A DNA stretch of 64,000 bases from Fasciola hepatica (lineage: Eukaryota > Platyhelminthes > Trematoda > Plagiorchiida > Fasciolidae): the NCBI GenBank assembly GCA_948099385.1, contig CANUEZ040000193.1:1376501-1440500 (forward strand). The letters are read 5' to 3'. Made by a program: the position numbers and the translations under genes. This document shows, in pieces, positions 11,635-24,329 of this stretch (position 1 is its first letter; every line of letters begins with the position of its first letter). Below the pieces are notes generated by a model. It was not told where the DNA came from and searched no databases. It worked only from the letters and a program-made list of their open reading frames with translations.

Positions 11635-12379
11635 CCAAACGAAATCAAACAATGTACTCGAAATAATTGTTATGACCGACCGAGACGAAATCAGATAGTC
11701 GGGAAAGTAACCGAGAGATTTTGTCAGAAATCCCGATTATGAGATGCGTCCTGAAATAATGAACTTCATACCATTATTTTGTTTTCACTTCGGTCAACTA
11801 CTAGCATGTATAAGCTACTTGCTTTTTTAAAATGAAACGAGCTGATTTGATGGCATAAATTTCTTTTCATTAGATCTGGTGAGACAGAATGGGGCAAAGG
11901 GTAAGTCAGGCTGATTTGTTCAGGATGAACCGTGTATAAGTCTCTGATGAACGTAGTAAAAAAATCTGCTGTGGGTTGAGAGGGGTAGCGGGACAAAGCC
12001 CAGAAGAGCATCGCATTTGTTCAGCAAGATAATGCTACAAATATGGGCACGGGGAATTCTGTTAGAAGAGAATTCCTTTATTCACAGGAGCGGATATGAC
12101 AGGCTGTCTGTGGACTCAGAGTTTCGGAAAAAGAAGGCGGCAAGATAGGAAATCAAGAGCAGAGGATAGTTGAGAAACACACGACGAATTAATTTCGTAA
12201 CACTATTTGGGCTTTCAAAAAAAAATGCCAACCTAGAGCAAATGGATCCAGAGTGCATCTGGTGTGCTTATATGTGAACTGATAAGGGGGCTTGGCAATT
12301 ACAAAAGAGAAATGCAGTCTGCTAAGGATTATCTCTCCAGTCAGCCCAAGTACAGGGGAATTGATGACAATGCGACGAG
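11635..12379. other. 745-bp segment present only in the left arm
   Basis: The left arm reads ...TTCATTCGAG, then this segment, then AATGTCTCAGC. The right arm (near 33556) joins the two flanks directly. The segment ends with CGAG (12376-12379), repeating the CGAG just before it (11631-11634). No terminal inverted repeats or coding motif were found. It is either an insertion with a 4-bp target duplication or, equally well, an ancestral segment lost from the right arm by deletion across a 4-bp microhomology. Confidence 0.8.
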
Positions 12380-13433
12380 AATGTCTCAGCAAAATATTAG
12401 AACTGGAGCGTTTGGGAGTGGGCACAATTGTTATGGGTTTCCAAGGGGCGAAAGCAACACCAGTGTCAACGGGTTCGATGATGTGGGAAATTGTCATTCC
12501 CGTTGGTGGACATGTCCTCAATTTGAGAAAAGTGAAGAATAAACCATGTGGACAAACAAAGGAAGTCACAATTATAGTTTTTAGATGCCAAATGACTTGT
12601 TCGAAAGGACCAGGGAGGGTATAGGATGGTAGGACGTACGTGGACGGGTGAATGAATGCAATATTCATGCTGGTAGCATCTGTATTGGAGGTGCTTGACT
12701 GGACCCGCTGGCCACATAAAAGCCTAATTCTGTACCAGGGAATTTAACTAATTACGCTGCTATAAATTTGATTGAAAAATACCTATTTACCTGTTGTGTC
12801 TTATCAATCAGTCTAGAATGACAGTTTGCAAAAGCTGGATCAAGTAGCATAAGCAATGAGGAAGCTATCCTGTAAAATTTAAAATTTACCGTTTCCATGA
12901 AACACATGAGTCGGATATGGTTTCCAGTTTCATTGTAAACAATTCTTGGGATTCACGAATTTATAGTGAATAGGGATCACTTTAGAAGAACAATGTTGAC
13001 TGCGGACACATTTCTAGTAGTAACATCTATTTGTTTCGTCTTGACGAATAAACAGTGAAGAGAACGTGAAGCAATATTAAATCTAACGGTACTAAGAGCA
13101 TCATCGCTCTTTGATATGTAAATGGAAAAGTTCGTAGCGACTTGAGATCATGCTGTAAAGAAAAGCTTTTCCACTGGTTGTAGTTCTATTAAATTAAACA
13201 GTCGGACAGTATTATAACGGAAACAGATAAAACAACAACAGAGGGATGTCTTATTTTTCTTTCAGGGCAAAAGAAGCTGTTCATAGGGTTCTGGTTACCG
13301 TGCGAGAAATCGCAATTACCGAATGATAATAAGAATACATTTAATATGAGAAAGACTCAGGTCAACAAATTATAGCACAGCCAATCGTGATAATCCTATT
13401 CACCATTATTTGAGCGACCTATAAATATGCATA

Positions 13434-13460
13434 GATATATATATTTATATATATATATAT
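13434..13460. repeat. (TA)n microsatellite
   Basis: Interrupted TA repeat, paired with 32470-32497 in the right arm. Confidence 0.9.
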
Positions 13461-13481
13461 TGTTATTTACGATACGTACTG

Positions 13482-13482
<1 letters not shown>

Positions 13483-13526
<44 letters not shown>
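13483..13526. repeat. (TA)n microsatellite
   Basis: Uninterrupted TA repeat of about 44 bp; the mirror tract at 32399-32446 is about 48 bp. Confidence 0.95.
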
Positions 13527-13528
<2 letters not shown>

Positions 13529-14164
13529 GGGTAAATTGCAAAGGGAGAATGAGAAAGATTCACGGAAAGAAAGAATGCATTTCTTCATTCTAGATTTATT
13601 TATATATTTTCCGATGTGTTTCAGATAAACGAAATTGAAACCAACAAGCTCTACAGCAGTTGCTTCAATGACTTCCATTCTGAGACATTTTCTTCAACAT
13701 CTCTCGAGAACCACAATGCTCATGTTTTGGGTACCACGCATGTGGGTGGATAGCATCAACCGGAGCCAGCGCTGATGCTAACCTCTTCATCACCCCAGGC
13801 CGAGTTATGATTTCACGACCAGCCTGTGTCCTTGGTCTTGTTGAGCATGCGCGATTTGGGCACGGGAATGCTAAAAGTGGACAGATATAAGAAAAACAAT
13901 CGCATTCAGTCGGAGGCTGTGTAAAGTGATTACTTTAGTCAAGGGCGACTATCTGGTCCTAACGATCTTCGTCACTGCTCACTTGATTTTAAAACCAGCC
14001 ATGATCAGTGCTTCGGAGATATTGATGATCAAACATGAAAGGCAGTGGAGCATTCTCAACCCACAGTAGACTCGTTTGCAGAAGCTGCTCTATTTCTCGC
14101 TAGTCGTGAACTGATCTCCTTTTAAACACAATCAATAGCAGTATGCAAACTCCCTAGTTATATG

Positions 14165-14569
14165 AGGGTCGAAAATGCATTCGTCATGCATCGTCACTTA
14201 GCAAGGCGATGTCATCAGAGTAATCTAAGTAAGGAACTGTTCCCTGGATGAAGGCCACCCTTGCCGTTTAGTAGACTGGATACCACATTCCGCTGAACAT
14301 CCTCTTCGGAAATGTTGAAGAGAAGTAGGATATGGAGCAACCCTGACTTGCTCCACTTGATACGTTCAAGGTTGGCGAGAGATGGGTAAATTGTAACAAG
14401 GACGACAAGACGGGATGGGATACTGATATCCTAACGGCCGAACAAGTCCAGTTATATGGGCTCTTTTCAGACTGCGCGGCACCAGCATTTCTTCTGCGAC
14501 AGCTTGGGTGCTTCGAATGCGTTCTGGCCAGTTGCACGTGGCCGATAGCTTGTTACTCTTGGACATCAT
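14165..14569 (-). pseudogene. Second RTE-type reverse transcriptase relic, left arm
   Basis: In the minus direction the frames give TYPSLANLERIKWSKSGLL around the usual SSGVRQGC region, then ISYFLFNISEEDVQ-like sequence and NGKGGLHPGNSS. The catalytic segment LDYSDDIALLSDDA follows, with YSDD at 14211-14222. Trematode RTE elements typically read LDYADDIALL here. Frame changes and a stop just after the box show it is dead. It is on the opposite strand from the first RTE relic in this arm and is a different copy. Confidence 0.6.
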
Positions 14570-16697
14570 TTCTATTCGGTTGGTTTGAATGTCTCAGTTG
14601 ACAACCTGATCGGCAGCCCCTTGTCTGGGCTATTTTGCTGGTTGGCAGAAATCCCGCTGGTTTCCCTCTAGTAGTCTATATGCCTCTTCTTACCTGCCAC
14701 CGAAAGCCTCCGATATATTCGTCGCGTGTTACTTTGTCTGTGGCCCTCGTTTGGTTCGTCTGCTCGCCCTGATATTCATGTCGTTCCCGTGCCCCAACAT
14801 CCCCCGGTAAAATGTGTCCCAACCAAGATCTGAACTATAAAAATGCAACGCTCTGAGGACTGATACTCCATTTTTCAACAAACAGTGGTATAATGCAGTC
14901 CAAGTAATTTAGTAGAATGCCATGTCAATGTCTAAGAACACAATACACGAAAACACGAAGCGTGCTTTTAACTCTCTTTTGAAAACAATTTATTGTGTGC
15001 TCTCGCAAATGCTGAGCTAAATAGCCATTCATTCTGCTAATGTCAGCAGCACTACAATTGCAAGTGAACTGAACGATAGCACGTGAAACATTTTATTCAG
15101 TCGCAAGGCACAACTGGCTTTGGTAATCTCCAATGCATGCATTTGTGCAGCTGTTATGCGTGCCTCACGACCGATCCATGATTTCGACTAATTTGGTAAT
15201 ACGATTGGTCATTTTCAAATAACACAATGACAAACGTTTTCTTCCCTTCGATAGAATTTATTTATTTTCCAAGAAAATGTACTTGCATGCACCAAATTCA
15301 TTTGAACATTGCAATAACATTTTGTATTTGGCCAATAATATGTATTAGTGATCCAAAGTACAGTGCACGTCCACGTGTGGTCAGTTATCTATTTGGTCGA
15401 CCAAACCGCATCCAAACGCCAGTTATGGTGGACATATTTACGCACAGACGAGAATCAACATGGAATGAGAGTCCAAAAGTGCCGGATTCCATGTTGTAGT
15501 AGATTGAACAGCAAACACTGCGGCCGTTGCATCTGAAGTAAAGGAAAATGGGACAAAGTTGTGTTCGAAATTTTATTTAATTCATATTCATATTCGAGTT
15601 ATGAAGAATGGAAGAGAGTGGAAATTTACTTGGTTGACGATGTATGGCATTAAACGAGAGTGAGTTTGCCTAATATAACACGTTTTCTGAACATAACAAT
15701 GTAGAGAAATAATTAGTTCTGTTGAGATCCGAGAACGACTAGTTAGCAGTAATAGTACCAGAGAAATGGACAGATTTATCCTCCGGTTCATCACAAAGGA
15801 AACCGGTGAAGCAGAAGAAATGAGACTGATAAATGAGATTTCATCCCCGCGTGTTGTTTTTCTGATAAATATATCAAACTGCCTTGTGTGTGTGTGTGAT
15901 TCATACGTAGGATGGATTATTAGGAAAAAAATTAGATAAAGTGAAATTAGGATATTGGACAATGAGGAGAAACGCCAGGCAAAATGTAAGTGCAATGAAC
16001 TTCGTTAACCTGACATTTACCTGAGCAAACACGAAATCAGTGTGGTCTCAGTTGTGAAGTAAAACAGCCGATTGTCTGACTGTTTGCAGAAAATAATGAA
16101 ATCATCGGATATGGCCCATTCCGCTTGAATAATTCTTCCGACACCTTTCCGTGGTTGATGTAAATCTCATAAACTACATGTGTTGGTATTCTAGCTGCGA
16201 ACAATCACGGAGTTTTTCAATGAAATTTCGGGTAACTAGACCGTTTACATTAATCGGCTCCCTAGGGCTCCATGGCAAGCTCGTGTTACTGACATTGATC
16301 ACATACGAAATCCAACCAGGATCCCCGTAGCAACAGTCTTACTGACTGTTCGTTGATCTATTTAGGAATGCAGAAACCCTAGTGAAGACGATGCTTGTGG
16401 ATGGGACTAGTGCTGGTATCAGGGGAGCTATCCTCCCATATATGATCAAACGCGAACCACAAGCTTGTCCTTCAGTTTCACACAGTACATGTGCTTCGCA
16501 ATATGTCCTCTCGTATGGAATAACCATCAAACAAATGCCAACCGCGACCTCCGCAAAATTGTCGGAACATGCCTAAAGACCACAATATATCCAACTTGAC
16601 AATATGATGAACGAAACTACGACAATTCTAGCAGACATGATCAGGATTCCTCAAAAGTATTGATAGAGATGTGATATCTGAGTAATTGTTCCCCCAA

Positions 16698-16699
<2 letters not shown>

Positions 16700-16728
<29 letters not shown>
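16700..16728. repeat. (TA)n microsatellite
   Basis: About 29 bp; the mirror at 29199-29224 is about 26 bp. Confidence 0.95.
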
Positions 16729-16731
<3 letters not shown>

Positions 16732-17381
16732 CCGGATGATTGAGGATATTCTAGTGTGTACCATTTCCTATTGTTGCTCACGCTCTTCAGAGTCCAAATA
16801 GGAAACCGTTGGTTCTCATCACGTAAGGGGTGGGCGTTGCTCCCTCTAATCAACAAACCATCCAATGAAAGATGCATTCTGGTTGAAACGTTGTCGGTTG
16901 GTACGTAGACGCTGATTGGCAAGTAAGTACAATATTTCCAAGATTTTGTGGATTTGTAACCACTTTCATTTTTGGGCAGATGAGCAAAATGTCAAACAGA
17001 TATGGGTGGATCATGTGTGTTTGGGTTCATGCAAAACTGTTAGTTGGTACTTTGTATGCAGATGGTGCATACTCATATAATGTGGGATCTCTGTTCGTGG
17101 TCATCGTTCAATGAAACCATATCACGTATCAAATGTCCTTCGTGTCTACATTGTTTATTGCTGCCCCATTCTTACTCCCATATGAATACGATGTTCTCGC
17201 TTGTAAAATTGCAGGGGAAACCTATAGTTGTAGCCGAATGGATACTTTGTGAAATGAAGTAAATTTGCACACGACAAACTTTGTCAGTTCAAATTTGTTC
17301 AGGATTCGTTCGCGTGAGTAATTCAGCAAGGAAATTACCTCATTCTTCTTACTGCTGGACCAGTTTTGCAACAAAAAATTA

Positions 17382-17406
17382 TTTGTGATTTCAATAAATA
17401 AATAAA
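17382..17406 (+). repeat. Retroelement-like 3' tail (left arm)
   Basis: A TTTGTGATTTC block followed by a run of AATA units (ATAAATAAATAAA) ends a repeat body running leftward. The same tail occurs at 28520-28544 (mirror) and again at 27425-27447, just inside the spacer. Short tandem AATA-type tails are typical of RTE-like LINEs and the short elements they mobilise. Confidence 0.5.
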
Positions 17407-17899
17407 TTAGAATACTTGGTGAATCTCTTTAAGCCGTGCATCTCGCGACTGCATAAAACACCACTCTCGACTCGTCAAAGCAACGCAACCATTCGAGAGA
17501 CTGAATATCATTGATGAAAACCGCTATTCCCCAAAGCGTCTTCGTTGTTCACTTATGCATTCTCCCGTGGCCATCGATTGGATGTGTGAACTTTTTACCA
17601 TTTTGGCATGCTCGTGTACATGCACTCTGATCGAGGGGCGAGTGACATGTCGACCGAGCTGTCTGAGTCCCTGCGAAATAAGCGTGTGGTCCTCAGAAAA
17701 ATCACTGCATACAATCTCGGGCCCACGTATAGGTCGAAAACATGAAGGGCTCCCTTGAAAAGTTATCTCCATAGCTCTGAAATCGAGGAGACTGTAGTTT
17801 CGCAATGGGAGATCGCTATTCAAGATGCTTTGCTTTCTATCCGTTCACTGGTATGTATGGCAACTGATTGCATTCCACGTGTGAATGATGTTTTTAATA

Positions 17900-17902
<3 letters not shown>

Positions 17903-17981
<79 letters not shown>
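17903..17981. repeat. (TA)n microsatellite
   Basis: About 79 bp with one TG interruption, giving artefactual Tyr-Ile frames on both strands. The mirror at 27961-28023 is about 63 bp and keeps the same interruption. Confidence 0.95.
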
Positions 17982-17983
<2 letters not shown>

Positions 17984-18438
17984 CTTGCAAGCTGTGGAAA
18001 CTCATAACTACGTACCACAAAGTACCACTTCAAGTCTACTGACAAGTGAGTTCCAGTGAAAATTGAACGCAACTAAGCAACGCATCCCTTGTTGTCATTG
18101 CTGATGGACATAGCATATACTATGAAAACAAAAAAACAAATCCAACTGGGATTCCGAACATACGCTTGGTTCACGTGATGAAGCTTCCACAATTGACAAA
18201 CATTCTTCTTACAAAGACCGAAGTGATGGTGCAGAGAAATCCACAGTTTGGATCATATTGTCACCACTGGCAAATGAGAATCATCTGGAAGGTGAAAATG
18301 GCTAGTTGAACCCCCCACCACGGTGTCTGATGAGAGGAGTTGATGGCGTCGCAATCACAGACTCCCACCACCACCCAATCTGGCACATACAGGTAAAATA
18401 TGGTACCCGTTTCTTGCTGAGTTATTCCCCAGCAACTT

Positions 18439-21400
18439 ATACGTGTTTGTACCGGTCATGGGCGATGGCCGAAAAGTCGAATATGTTCACCTTTTCACCA
18501 ATAACAACGTTCTGTTGACATTAACGCGTTTGACTAGGCATTACTGCGGTTGACAATCAAGGTGTGATACGACATCTGCAAACAGCGAATACAATGCAAT
18601 ATCAAAACATGTGCTTGAATTGTCACACGTTCCCGAACCATTCTCGTGGATCTCAAACAGATATGAAACTGTGTTGTTTTTCGTATTTTCATTGCAAAAA
18701 TAATGACGTGTAATTCAGAAGAATTCTCGTCTTGTTGGACGCAATGAAGCTTTTATTTATCTCACCAGCAACACAATTACTGTGAAAACATACAATAACC
18801 GAATAAGTGTTACCCATGTGGATGTCTATATAGCAGAAGCACAGCTTGCAAACACTCCATGTTGTTGACTGCATAGAACAAAAGAAGAGCTCCCAGCGTT
18901 ATATTATTTAATTAACGTTTTCCGCACAGTTGACTGCAGAGGAACCTGTCTCACTTCCAATTCTGGTTATTATCAGAACGATAATCACATAAATGGAAAA
19001 TTTCGCCATCAAACCTGCATATGAACTGGTTAGTGGTAAATTCCAGTCATGAATATTCAGAGCATTTTCAAAAATGTGCATCTCACCTTAGGATCTGTCA
19101 ATATCCAGAAGTCACTTTTGAATAAGATGATTTTATCTGTTGTATGGTATTATGGTGTATTGTACTGAGAACATCGGTAAATTGGCAGACTCGAACTTGA
19201 GTTATAAACCAGAGAGCTTAAGTGGATGGCGAGCTATCGTATTCACCGAAAATATCTGGCCTTTCTCTGCTATGCACACTTAAAATCATCATTGTAATAC
19301 CGGAAACATATTCCGAAGTGCCTGCTACCACGGATTCACTCAGCAAACCAATCATTTCAACTAAAAGCATGAGGCTGGTGTTTAATTCACTTTGTACGCA
19401 TGTTTCTCACACCACAGTGAAAACTAATACAATTTAGAAGAATTTGAACCATACAACTACATCATAGAAGCCTGATTTCTATTGCACAAGATAGTGAACA
19501 AATGCATTTGGATTTCCAACCATAAATTTGGAGGAAGAAAACCAACATTTTGCGAACTGAATTACCGTAACCTCGTTTTACCTGTTTGTACTACAAACCC
19601 CTTGAGATGTTTGTAGGTGGCAATTTCCTTTTCACAGTGTACGATGAATTATCACGTGGATGTACACATACAAGGTCAACGTAACATAAAAATACAGTCA
19701 ACGTTCTCGGTACAATCATCCTTTTGTTATGACAATGTAATTTCTTTTCTAAAGACTGTTTGTAACAGACAAGAAGTATGGGTGAAAGAATTGAACCCAA
19801 AATTCCAGGCCAGTAATCGGCAGACGTAGGCATTAAAAACCATCACTGGGTGGTACGAACGGGAAAAAAACGCGCACGTTCCATGATGGCTGACTAGTCA
19901 GAATAGGGGTCAGAGTTACTGACCAATGAGACTAGAAAGGGGGGGGGGAAATTCATTTCAAGTCTGACTGCTGGAACAGTGATCTTGGCAGCATCCAGTA
20001 ACCGATGTTGCGTTCCCACCCGCCTGATTGATATTATCTACGGAATAAACAGGAAAATGACGTTGATGGATTCCCTCTTCCAGTGTTAGCTGTTTAGTTT
20101 GTTCACATTTGTAATCTATCCTTTACAAATACTTGACGTTATAAGTTTTCTATTCACAAACGAGAAAAATATGCATCAACGGGGAAGTAAATTGAGTGGG
20201 GAATGTAAGCACACGCAAGGGGAATGAAGGTAAAGATGAAGGGTTGACGAAAAACTGCTCGTTGAGACCTGAGGATTTATTCTTGGAGCGATAAATTACA
20301 TTAGGTTGAATATGATATGGGACGAAATTTGAGCAAAAGAAAATCCGAGGAAGGGGGAATGGGTTGTGTTCAGTTGAACGAAGTCAAGATGAGGTAAAGA
20401 ACTAGTTTACGTGGAACAGATAGGGTACACTTTGCGGCACTAATGAAAGCTTCCTGTATTTCGGAGACTTATTTTGAAATAAAGAATTACAATAGTGTGG
20501 AGTAACCCAAATCGTTTGAGGTGGAAATATTATTGTTCGAGTGTTTTCCCAATGAAACACAGTTCCCGTTTGCAGGGAACATTTGGCCAACAGCTAATGC
20601 AGGCAGTAAACCTGATTAGAACTTTCGGGAAATCACTAGCCAACCTGCAAACGTTCGAAATCAAGTCGGAATGCACTAAGATTCTAGGAGATAGAAAAAC
20701 ACGAAATTATGTAACTATCAATTTCCAAGCGCTTAACACATCGAGTGTTTGAATAATACTTTGATCCAGATCGCCATTTGAATAAGGAAACAAGAGTGAA
20801 TAGAGCTGAGATGGCGTTTCAAATTTTGCGTAATATATAAAAGGTTGTTATTCATGACAGAAGGAAATGGACAAGTAAATAGTCTGAGATGAGAATATCT
20901 GCATGCACCTTTGCACGGCTACCTTTGGAGAGAAATGCATACTCAAATCAGTTTCATCGATGATCAGCTGAGGAATATTAATTTCACGTGAATAGTGAAT
21001 GGAATGCTGACAAGCATATCAAAAACATGTTTGACATCCCACCTCTATTTCGTGTTTCTCACTCTTGAATTCAGATCTTACCTTTGTTTATTCATGCATG
21101 TATACGTATACATATATGCGGTTAGTTAGGCGAATTGGTATTTCAAACTAAACGTGAATCAACCACCGATGATTTAGTGTTGCTCTAGGAATCTGAATGT
21201 TGCAAACGCTTTGATAGCAACGCGTATAGTGTACTCTTGTTGATGAATGCGTAACATCTCTCGTCGGTTACTTTTGCAAACTGATAAGCCAATTTGAATA
21301 ACTACAAATGGCTTCGAACTTAATCAACATAACCTTGGAGTTATTCCCATTTGAACTGCATGCCACTCGGAATTCGGTCCTCAAGAGTAACTTTCATTGG

Positions 21401-22434
21401 TAAATAAAACAATTTGTTATGAATTATCATCCATTACTGAATTTACGCGACTTTCATAAGGCTAGGCAGGACTAAACAAACTCACGTTCACTGATAGACA
21501 GCTCCTAATCGCACAACAAAGACTTTTAAAGAAATAAAAGTATCAGAGACCAATGTGTACCCTCTCGAAACTCCGAGTGCTTTGCTCAAGGCAGAAAATA
21601 ATACAAGAAGGCTGGCGGTGGTGTAGTGTTATGAATAAAAGCAATCGCATGATAACAGAAGTCTCGAAATAGAAACCGAAGTTAGGCTTTAAACAACTTG
21701 GAACAAGGCCACAGTTAAAATATGATTAGGCAAGAGTTATACGGTATCAACAAGTGGGAGTACAAACAACGAGGAAACTAGTTCATTAAGGGCGATCAAG
21801 TTACCCCGTGTGATAACCTACATCGGCTCCGACTGTTCTGTCAAGTATGACGTTGTCTACACTTTTTCTTATGACATTGTTGACTGCATGATCGTCAACT
21901 TTCCTCCCTAATTCTCGCCTGTTCGAATCACTGTTACCACTATCCAGTACATGTTTCCATTATTCTCCCATACAGATATAAAACCTTTTCTTGGAGCTCG
22001 TATACGCTTTCTGGTTCAAATACTTCATGAACCTTAAGTATTGCTTCCAGAGTTTTACTAATTCGCCCATGTAATCCCTGCTTCCTTGTGGAGCGATTGA
22101 CTTCTATACTATCTCAACAAAGAGGAGTGTCATTTTAAACAAAACTGAAGCAAAACATCCGCATTGGTTCTACCCGCCACTGAGTGCCCTTATTTCGTGG
22201 AGAAATCACGCATCCCATGACTGCCAGACCGAAAATATATTCATATCTTGCACACCCAACTCAGGTCAGGGCGTAACAAATAGAGGTCACCTCTAGAAAC
22301 TAGCTACCTGGGAACATTTTTCGTTTTGAAATATCCCTTTTCATTTTTTCAATATGGATTTGGTTTAAATGTGCTCCGTGCCCGCCAACAATGAATGAAC
22401 TCCCCATTTCCAAATCTCTGAGACGCCAAATAGA
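18439..22434. other. Spacer, left part: no gene recognised
   Basis: Only short, motif-free frames (for example 19591-19833 minus, 20495-20752 plus). A G10 homopolymer sits at 19939-19948. I found no element ends or RNA genes. Confidence 0.4.
19939..19948. repeat. G10 homopolymer
   Basis: Ten consecutive G residues in AT-rich spacer DNA. Such tracts are prone to length error in sequencing. Confidence 0.9.
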
Positions 22435-22760
22435 ATGCCTATATACTGCATGGACATCCTGAATGTTGTATTTAGTCATCTCTCCACGGATACACTTCAG
22501 TTAACGAATTCTTCCGTTCATTTAGGAATAGAGCAACTTTCCTCGAAAGACGGTTTGAGAATAATCCAAACCACTAAAACGGCCCTCTCAATGGGTAAAG
22601 ACGGTATGCTTGCCATTCTTTTCAGCTCTGGAGCAACTCCACTATCCGGGATGATGGCTTACTTTATAAACAAATGTGCTGATGCCAGTGAAATTCCGAA
22701 CTCATGAAAACGACTAACGATGGTACCTATTCCGAAACATTATACTTCTGCGCTTAGTTT
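22435..22760 (+). pseudogene. Possible non-LTR (CR1/Jockey-like) RT fragment in the spacer
   Basis: The 90-codon frame 22435-22707 contains KTALSMGKDGMLAILFSSGA and MMAYFINKCADASEIPNS, a stop, then KRLTMVPIPKH. This resembles RT block 0-1 of LINE elements: K-x-G-x-DGI-P at the start, a helix with F-N-K at its end, and W-K-x-A-x-V-x-P-I-K/F-K before the N-Y-R-P-I-S block. The expected NYRPIS motif is not clear and no catalytic box was seen before the (TA)n tract at 23093. A weak, partial relic of the fingers domain. Confidence 0.42.
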
Positions 22761-23089
22761 TACCAAGCACGCTATCCTCAGCCGAATTCGAATCTTGTTG
22801 TCCTAATGAAGTTTAGCAATTTGCATTCATACCCAACAGATGCAATCTAGATGCAGTTGATTCCGTCTGTCACTTCATTGTAAAGAGCATGAACAGTTCC
22901 ATGAAATATGCTGGCTTCGATATATTCCCGGATGTAGTCTTCTCTCTTGAGTTGGTCCCCGCTTTGTACGCCTTCAAATATGGATTATTTGTCAAAGAGA
23001 ACGCAACGTACTAAATTTGGTACATTTTCGAGGTCCCTAATAAACAGTTATGCTGCTTCTCATAGTGCTGTCCTTTCCTACGTCTTATC

Positions 23090-23092
<3 letters not shown>

Positions 23093-23135
<43 letters not shown>
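23093..23135. repeat. (TA)n microsatellite
   Basis: About 43 bp in the spacer, between the non-LTR RT relic and the GC-richer block. Confidence 0.95.
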
Positions 23136-23140
<5 letters not shown>

Positions 23141-23265
23141 CCTGTCGAATAGGACATTTTTGAATTTCTTTCAAAGTAGGTGATCGGGGAAACTCCGTCG
23201 CATCGGAAGCAGTGCCACATATGTTTCGAGAGAGCATATCTTCTAAGCCGTTGTTTATTACGGGC

Positions 23266-23775
23266 CTATAAACTGGAACATGGCAATGAGCGATTGTTCA
23301 GTTGTCCGTCTTCGAATCGTACGTACCACACTCTGGTCCAGTGACTGAACGACTCGTATTCGAAGAACTCCAAATCCACTGCCACGCGTACAGCGCACCC
23401 ACAATATACACACCAGTCAGTGGGGATCAAATCTCCCGTCAAAAGGGCTGGGAAGCGGGCACAGTCAGGGCCCAGAGCAAAGCGAAACAATAAGCAACGA
23501 GTTGAACAGGCGGAGCAGGATGACCAGTCACGATCAGTGGTCGGAGAACAGTTCAGATTAAGAGTCAAAACAGGGAGGCATGAGTGAAGGAGAGCGGAGA
23601 TGGCCCAGACAAACGAACAGCAAAAACGTTCAAAGAACCGACTGTGTGGTAGGTAGGAATCCTGGTTACGAATGCATGGAAAGTGAACAACAACGGAGAT
23701 GGCAGGCTGAACGGTGGTGAGTGTAGACAACATGGTAAATTTAGGCCATACAACCGTGTCACTCACGAATGCCAA
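23266..23775 (-). other. GC-richer, strand-skewed block with a 169-codon frame
   Basis: The minus strand is open for 169 codons, rich in Ser, Cys, Leu, Phe and Pro, with no recognisable motif; the plus strand is correspondingly purine-rich. Composition is richer in G+C than the surroundings. It lies downstream of the minus-strand gypsy relic at 24330-25880, where the 3' LTR would be expected, so part of it may be LTR or untranslated element sequence. I found no second copy to prove an LTR. Confidence 0.25.
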
Positions 23776-24329
23776 TAAATGTACATAAATCTAATCAGGC
23801 TGTCATGAATATAGGTGAATAAGTGAATTTGATTAGACAGACATGAACACAGAACACTAGTTCATGATTACGTCATTTGAATATCGGGACTCACCGGTAA
23901 TCCAAAACAACAAAGTAAATAGACAATCAAATAGGTTATCCGAATGGTTAAACGTCAATAAGGCAGTGACACATTGTGAATGAGCAAGAACAAACACATG
24001 TGTGGGGACGACGGTAAGTTAACAATAACATCACTGAACTGTACGTGGAAAACAGGGTGCATAGGTGAGCGGTCATATAAGACCATTTATTGGGTCGAAC
24101 AAAGACATGAATTAAAGACAGAAAATATCGAATAACACTGTCAAAAAAACCAGTCAACGAATGTGTGGTGCAGTGGGAGTGGACAATCAACTAGGCACAG
24201 GGGAGTGTGGGCGGGTCGGATACAGGTGCGATCCACATAATCCAGCTTATTGATTCAGAGTCAAAAGTTAGAACAGCGTTTGTAGCACTTTGGAAATGAC
24301 CCCTAGGAGTGAGTAGAAAAGTGTTACCA

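Larger units (their letters stand above)
10140..14164. other. Unassigned left-arm stretch between BEL/Pao and second RTE relics
   Basis: Contains the 745-bp arm-specific segment at 11635-12379 and (TA)n tracts at 13434-13460 and 13483-13526. A repeat-like block near 11550-11625 resembles 46536-46612. Frames at 12189-12668 and 12292-12624 overlap on opposite strands, and neither has a motif I recognise. The mirror is 31761-35046. Confidence 0.4.
1..18438 (+). repeat. Left arm of large inverted duplication (palindrome)
   Basis: The reverse complement of this stretch recurs at 27504-46918. The open frames at 15588-15995, 16382-16576, 14268-14537, 5788-6108 and 4256-4612 reappear with identical translations on the opposite strand at the mirrored positions. 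Sampled blocks at 13981-14040, 15001-15060 and 10201-10260 match their mirror base for base. Arm differences are scattered substitutions, (TA)n length changes and discrete indels. The outer end is not closed: left 1-85 still matches right 46836-46918, so the arm may continue beyond the window. The inner end falls in a dispersed-repeat body near 18438. Confidence 0.93.
14570..18438. other. Inner left arm, no gene recognised
   Basis: Near-identical to 27504-31355. The 135-codon minus frame at 15588-15995 and the 99-codon minus frame at 17524-17823 carry no motif; the latter is extended to 131 codons in the right arm by a one-base difference (G4 versus G5). (TA)n tracts lie at 16700-16728 and 17903-17981, and a retroelement-like 3' tail at 17382-17406. 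Confidence 0.5.

Noticed and set aside
11635..12379. Arm-specific 745 bp as a classical DNA transposon
   Set aside because: No terminal inverted repeats or transposase; a microhomology deletion in the other arm explains it equally well.
12189..12668. 159-codon minus frame, apparently conserved in part at 33263-33697
   Set aside because: The frame crosses the 745-bp arm-specific boundary and changes its C-terminal half there; opposite-strand frames are equally open and no domain is recognisable.
15588..15995. 135-codon frame with identical translation in both arms
   Set aside because: Identity follows from the DNA duplication, not from selection. Composition is low in complexity and no motif is visible.
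17755..18072. Frames rich in Tyr-Ile repeats (also near 23011, 27870, 29005 and 61535)
   Set aside because: They are readings through (TA)n microsatellites on either strand.
18320..18370. CTGATGAG near the inner arm end, as in the catalytic core of schistosome hammerhead ribozymes
   Set aside because: The second core element (GAAA after stem II) and a plausible stem I/III with cleavage site are absent; the nearby sequence reads GCAATC where GAAA is required.
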